DNA of 64,000 nt from assembly GCA_008694505.1 (NCBI GenBank), contig VZDJ01000223.1, positions 3,933,350 to 3,997,349 of the forward strand, in the 5' to 3' direction. Both the position numbers and the translations under genes were made by a program. Source of the stretch: Cyanoderma ruficeps. Its lineage: Eukaryota; Chordata; Aves; Passeriformes; Timaliidae. The notes below the pieces were generated by a model that saw nothing but the letters and a program-made list of their open reading frames with translations, did not search any database and was not told the origin of the DNA. Shown piece after piece: positions 62,681-64,000 of the stretch. Numbering within the stretch: position 1 is the stretch's first letter; every line of letters begins with the position of its first letter.

Positions 62681-63399
62681 CATTTCCCACTCTGCAGGGT
62701 GCGAGTGGCTCCTGGGGACATGGCTCTGTGCTGGCAGGGGTTGGCTGGGGCACCAGTGCCCATTAAATTTTCACTCCAAGCCCTTCTCCACCCTGAAGCT
62801 CTGGAGACGTGTCAAGAAAGTTTTTTGTTTGTTTGTTTGTTTTATTTTTTTCCCAGTTACCAAAACAGAGCCTGCCATTCCCAGCCGGAGTGTCCACCTG
62901 GTTTACTCTGTGTCCACTGCTCCTTTCCAGCACAAAAAGATTTTTATTTGAAAAGTTCAGCTTTGCTCTCTCCCTTTGTTTCCCTCAGCTGGAAGCTTCC
63001 CTTTAAAACATTAATATCCTTATTATTCCCCCCCACCAAGCAGTTTTAATTAATATTTGATTCATCACCTTGAAAGCTAATGGGTGTTTATCCAGATCCT
63101 GAAGGCACTGAATGCCTGCTATAAATAAATACCCACATCTTTATTTATTCTCCTTCAGGAAGCGACCTCTGCTTGGCTCTAAAGGAGTTAATCCCAAACT
63201 TCTCCTAGGCTTGGTTGGGGTTGGCCTGACTCCATGTTTTCCTGCTTGAGCTTATTTTGTAAACATGATGACTTTTAATGAGGGAAAAGGGCAGTTTTTG
63301 TGGAGAGAGACCCAGACAGCTCAGCAGGCTCACTCCAGCCTGGGTCAGCAAAAGCCATTGGAGATTGTGGGTGTTTTTATGGGCTGGGAGGGCTCTGGC

Positions 63400-63610
63400 T
63401 CTCTCTGAAATATTATTTAGTTTTGGTTCTTGGAGAGCCTTTTGCAAGTTTTCATCTGCTTCAAATGAATGGTGTTTATCATCTTTGTCTCCAGCCATTG
63501 TCATCGGTGACCTTAATTGGGCACACATTAAAAATAATGTTGAGTTTGTCACTCACGCAGAATTTAAAAAATCATTATTTACTTCTGCTGTTAACTCAAA
63601 CATTCCTCCT
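63400..63610. promoter_or_regulatory. Candidate conserved non-coding element
   Basis: Unique AT-moderate sequence with TTAATTGGGC, ATTAAAAATAATG and TTAACTC words, flanked by ordinary GC-moderate DNA. It contains most of a 225-codon frame that does not look like protein. Judgement by appearance only. Confidence 0.2.
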
Positions 63611-64000
63611 GGGTGCTGCTCTGTCCCCCTGAGAGCGCCTGGCTGCTGTCACCTCAGCAGTGACACTTCTCCTGAGGCAGGATTAGAGGAGCCAAACCAG
63701 CTCGTCCCTCCCCTGTGGCTCGGGATTTGGGTTTTCCCCAAAGTGAGGCCATTCTTGGGGCTGCCCCCAGGAAGCTCCAGCCTCTGGGCTCCCACGATTG
63801 TGCAGCATTCTCAGTTTTTGTGCATTTCCCACCCCCCCTCATGGAAGTGTCAAGCCCAAAGGAGCAGCCAGACATTTTTCATGATTATTTTAAAATCAGT
63901 GCTGCTCTGGATGATGAACTTTCTTTCTTTTTTTTTTTTTTTCCAGGGACATTGACTCATCAATTTTTAATTCTTGATCTTGGCAGCGCTGGTTGAATTA

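Larger units (their letters stand above)
44650..64000. other. Intergenic region upstream of FAM20A
   Basis: About 19 kb in which I find no exon with recognisable homology, no tRNA and no rRNA. It contains the repeats, gap and CR1 fragment listed separately, and otherwise unique AT-moderate DNA. The open frames, up to 225 codons at 63278-63955, look non-coding. Enhancers for FAM20A are possible but not shown. Confidence 0.55.

Noticed and set aside
63278..63955. 225-codon plus-strand frame
   Set aside because: No conserved motif, ends in a poly-Phe reading of poly-T, and has no promoter or splice signals.

Overview
The window is vertebrate nuclear DNA and most likely from a bird. Three genes are recognisable, in the order WIPI1 (minus) - PRKAR1A (plus) - FAM20A (minus), which is the order I know from mammalian chromosomes. 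The avian assignment rests on several things together: CR1-type LINE 3' ends, an interspersed repeat I remember from bird genomes (about 11.08-12.14 kb), many short GC-rich minisatellites, small introns, and RI-alpha residues closer to my memory of chicken than of human. A passerine is possible but not shown.

Layout. 1-1000: CpG-rich promoter and first coding exon of WIPI1, which leaves the window at base 1. 1-9.4 kb: divergent intergenic DNA with no gene that I can support. 9.4-10.3 kb: CpG island, a perfect palindromic CRE and the non-coding first exon of PRKAR1A. 12.909-23.397 kb: ten coding exons of PRKAR1A that join in frame to 382 codons plus stop, followed by a 2.4 kb 3' UTR with a proximal and a distal poly(A) signal. 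25.8-28.2 kb: convergent spacer. 28.19-44.02 kb: FAM20A, eleven coding exons on the minus strand that join in frame to 509 codons plus stop, with introns crowded with minisatellites. 43.6-44.6 kb: FAM20A CpG-island promoter. 44.65-64 kb: intergenic DNA with simple repeats, one 606 bp assembly gap, CR1 debris and two stretches that could be conserved non-coding elements; I find no gene there.

The genes are neighbours by synteny and do not form a pathway. WIPI1 is a PI3P-binding autophagy propeller protein, PRKAR1A is the type I-alpha regulatory subunit of protein kinase A, and FAM20A is the secretory-pathway pseudokinase that activates FAM20C. I found no undescribed multi-gene system. The observations most worth checking are two GC-AG introns in PRKAR1A whose only nearby GT alternative creates an immediate stop; a changed pseudosubstrate flank and changed helix residues in an otherwise very conserved RI-alpha; a palindromic CRE at the PRKAR1A promoter; a minisatellite that forms the acceptor tract of FAM20A exon 4; and an intact FAM20A in a probable bird, although birds have no teeth.
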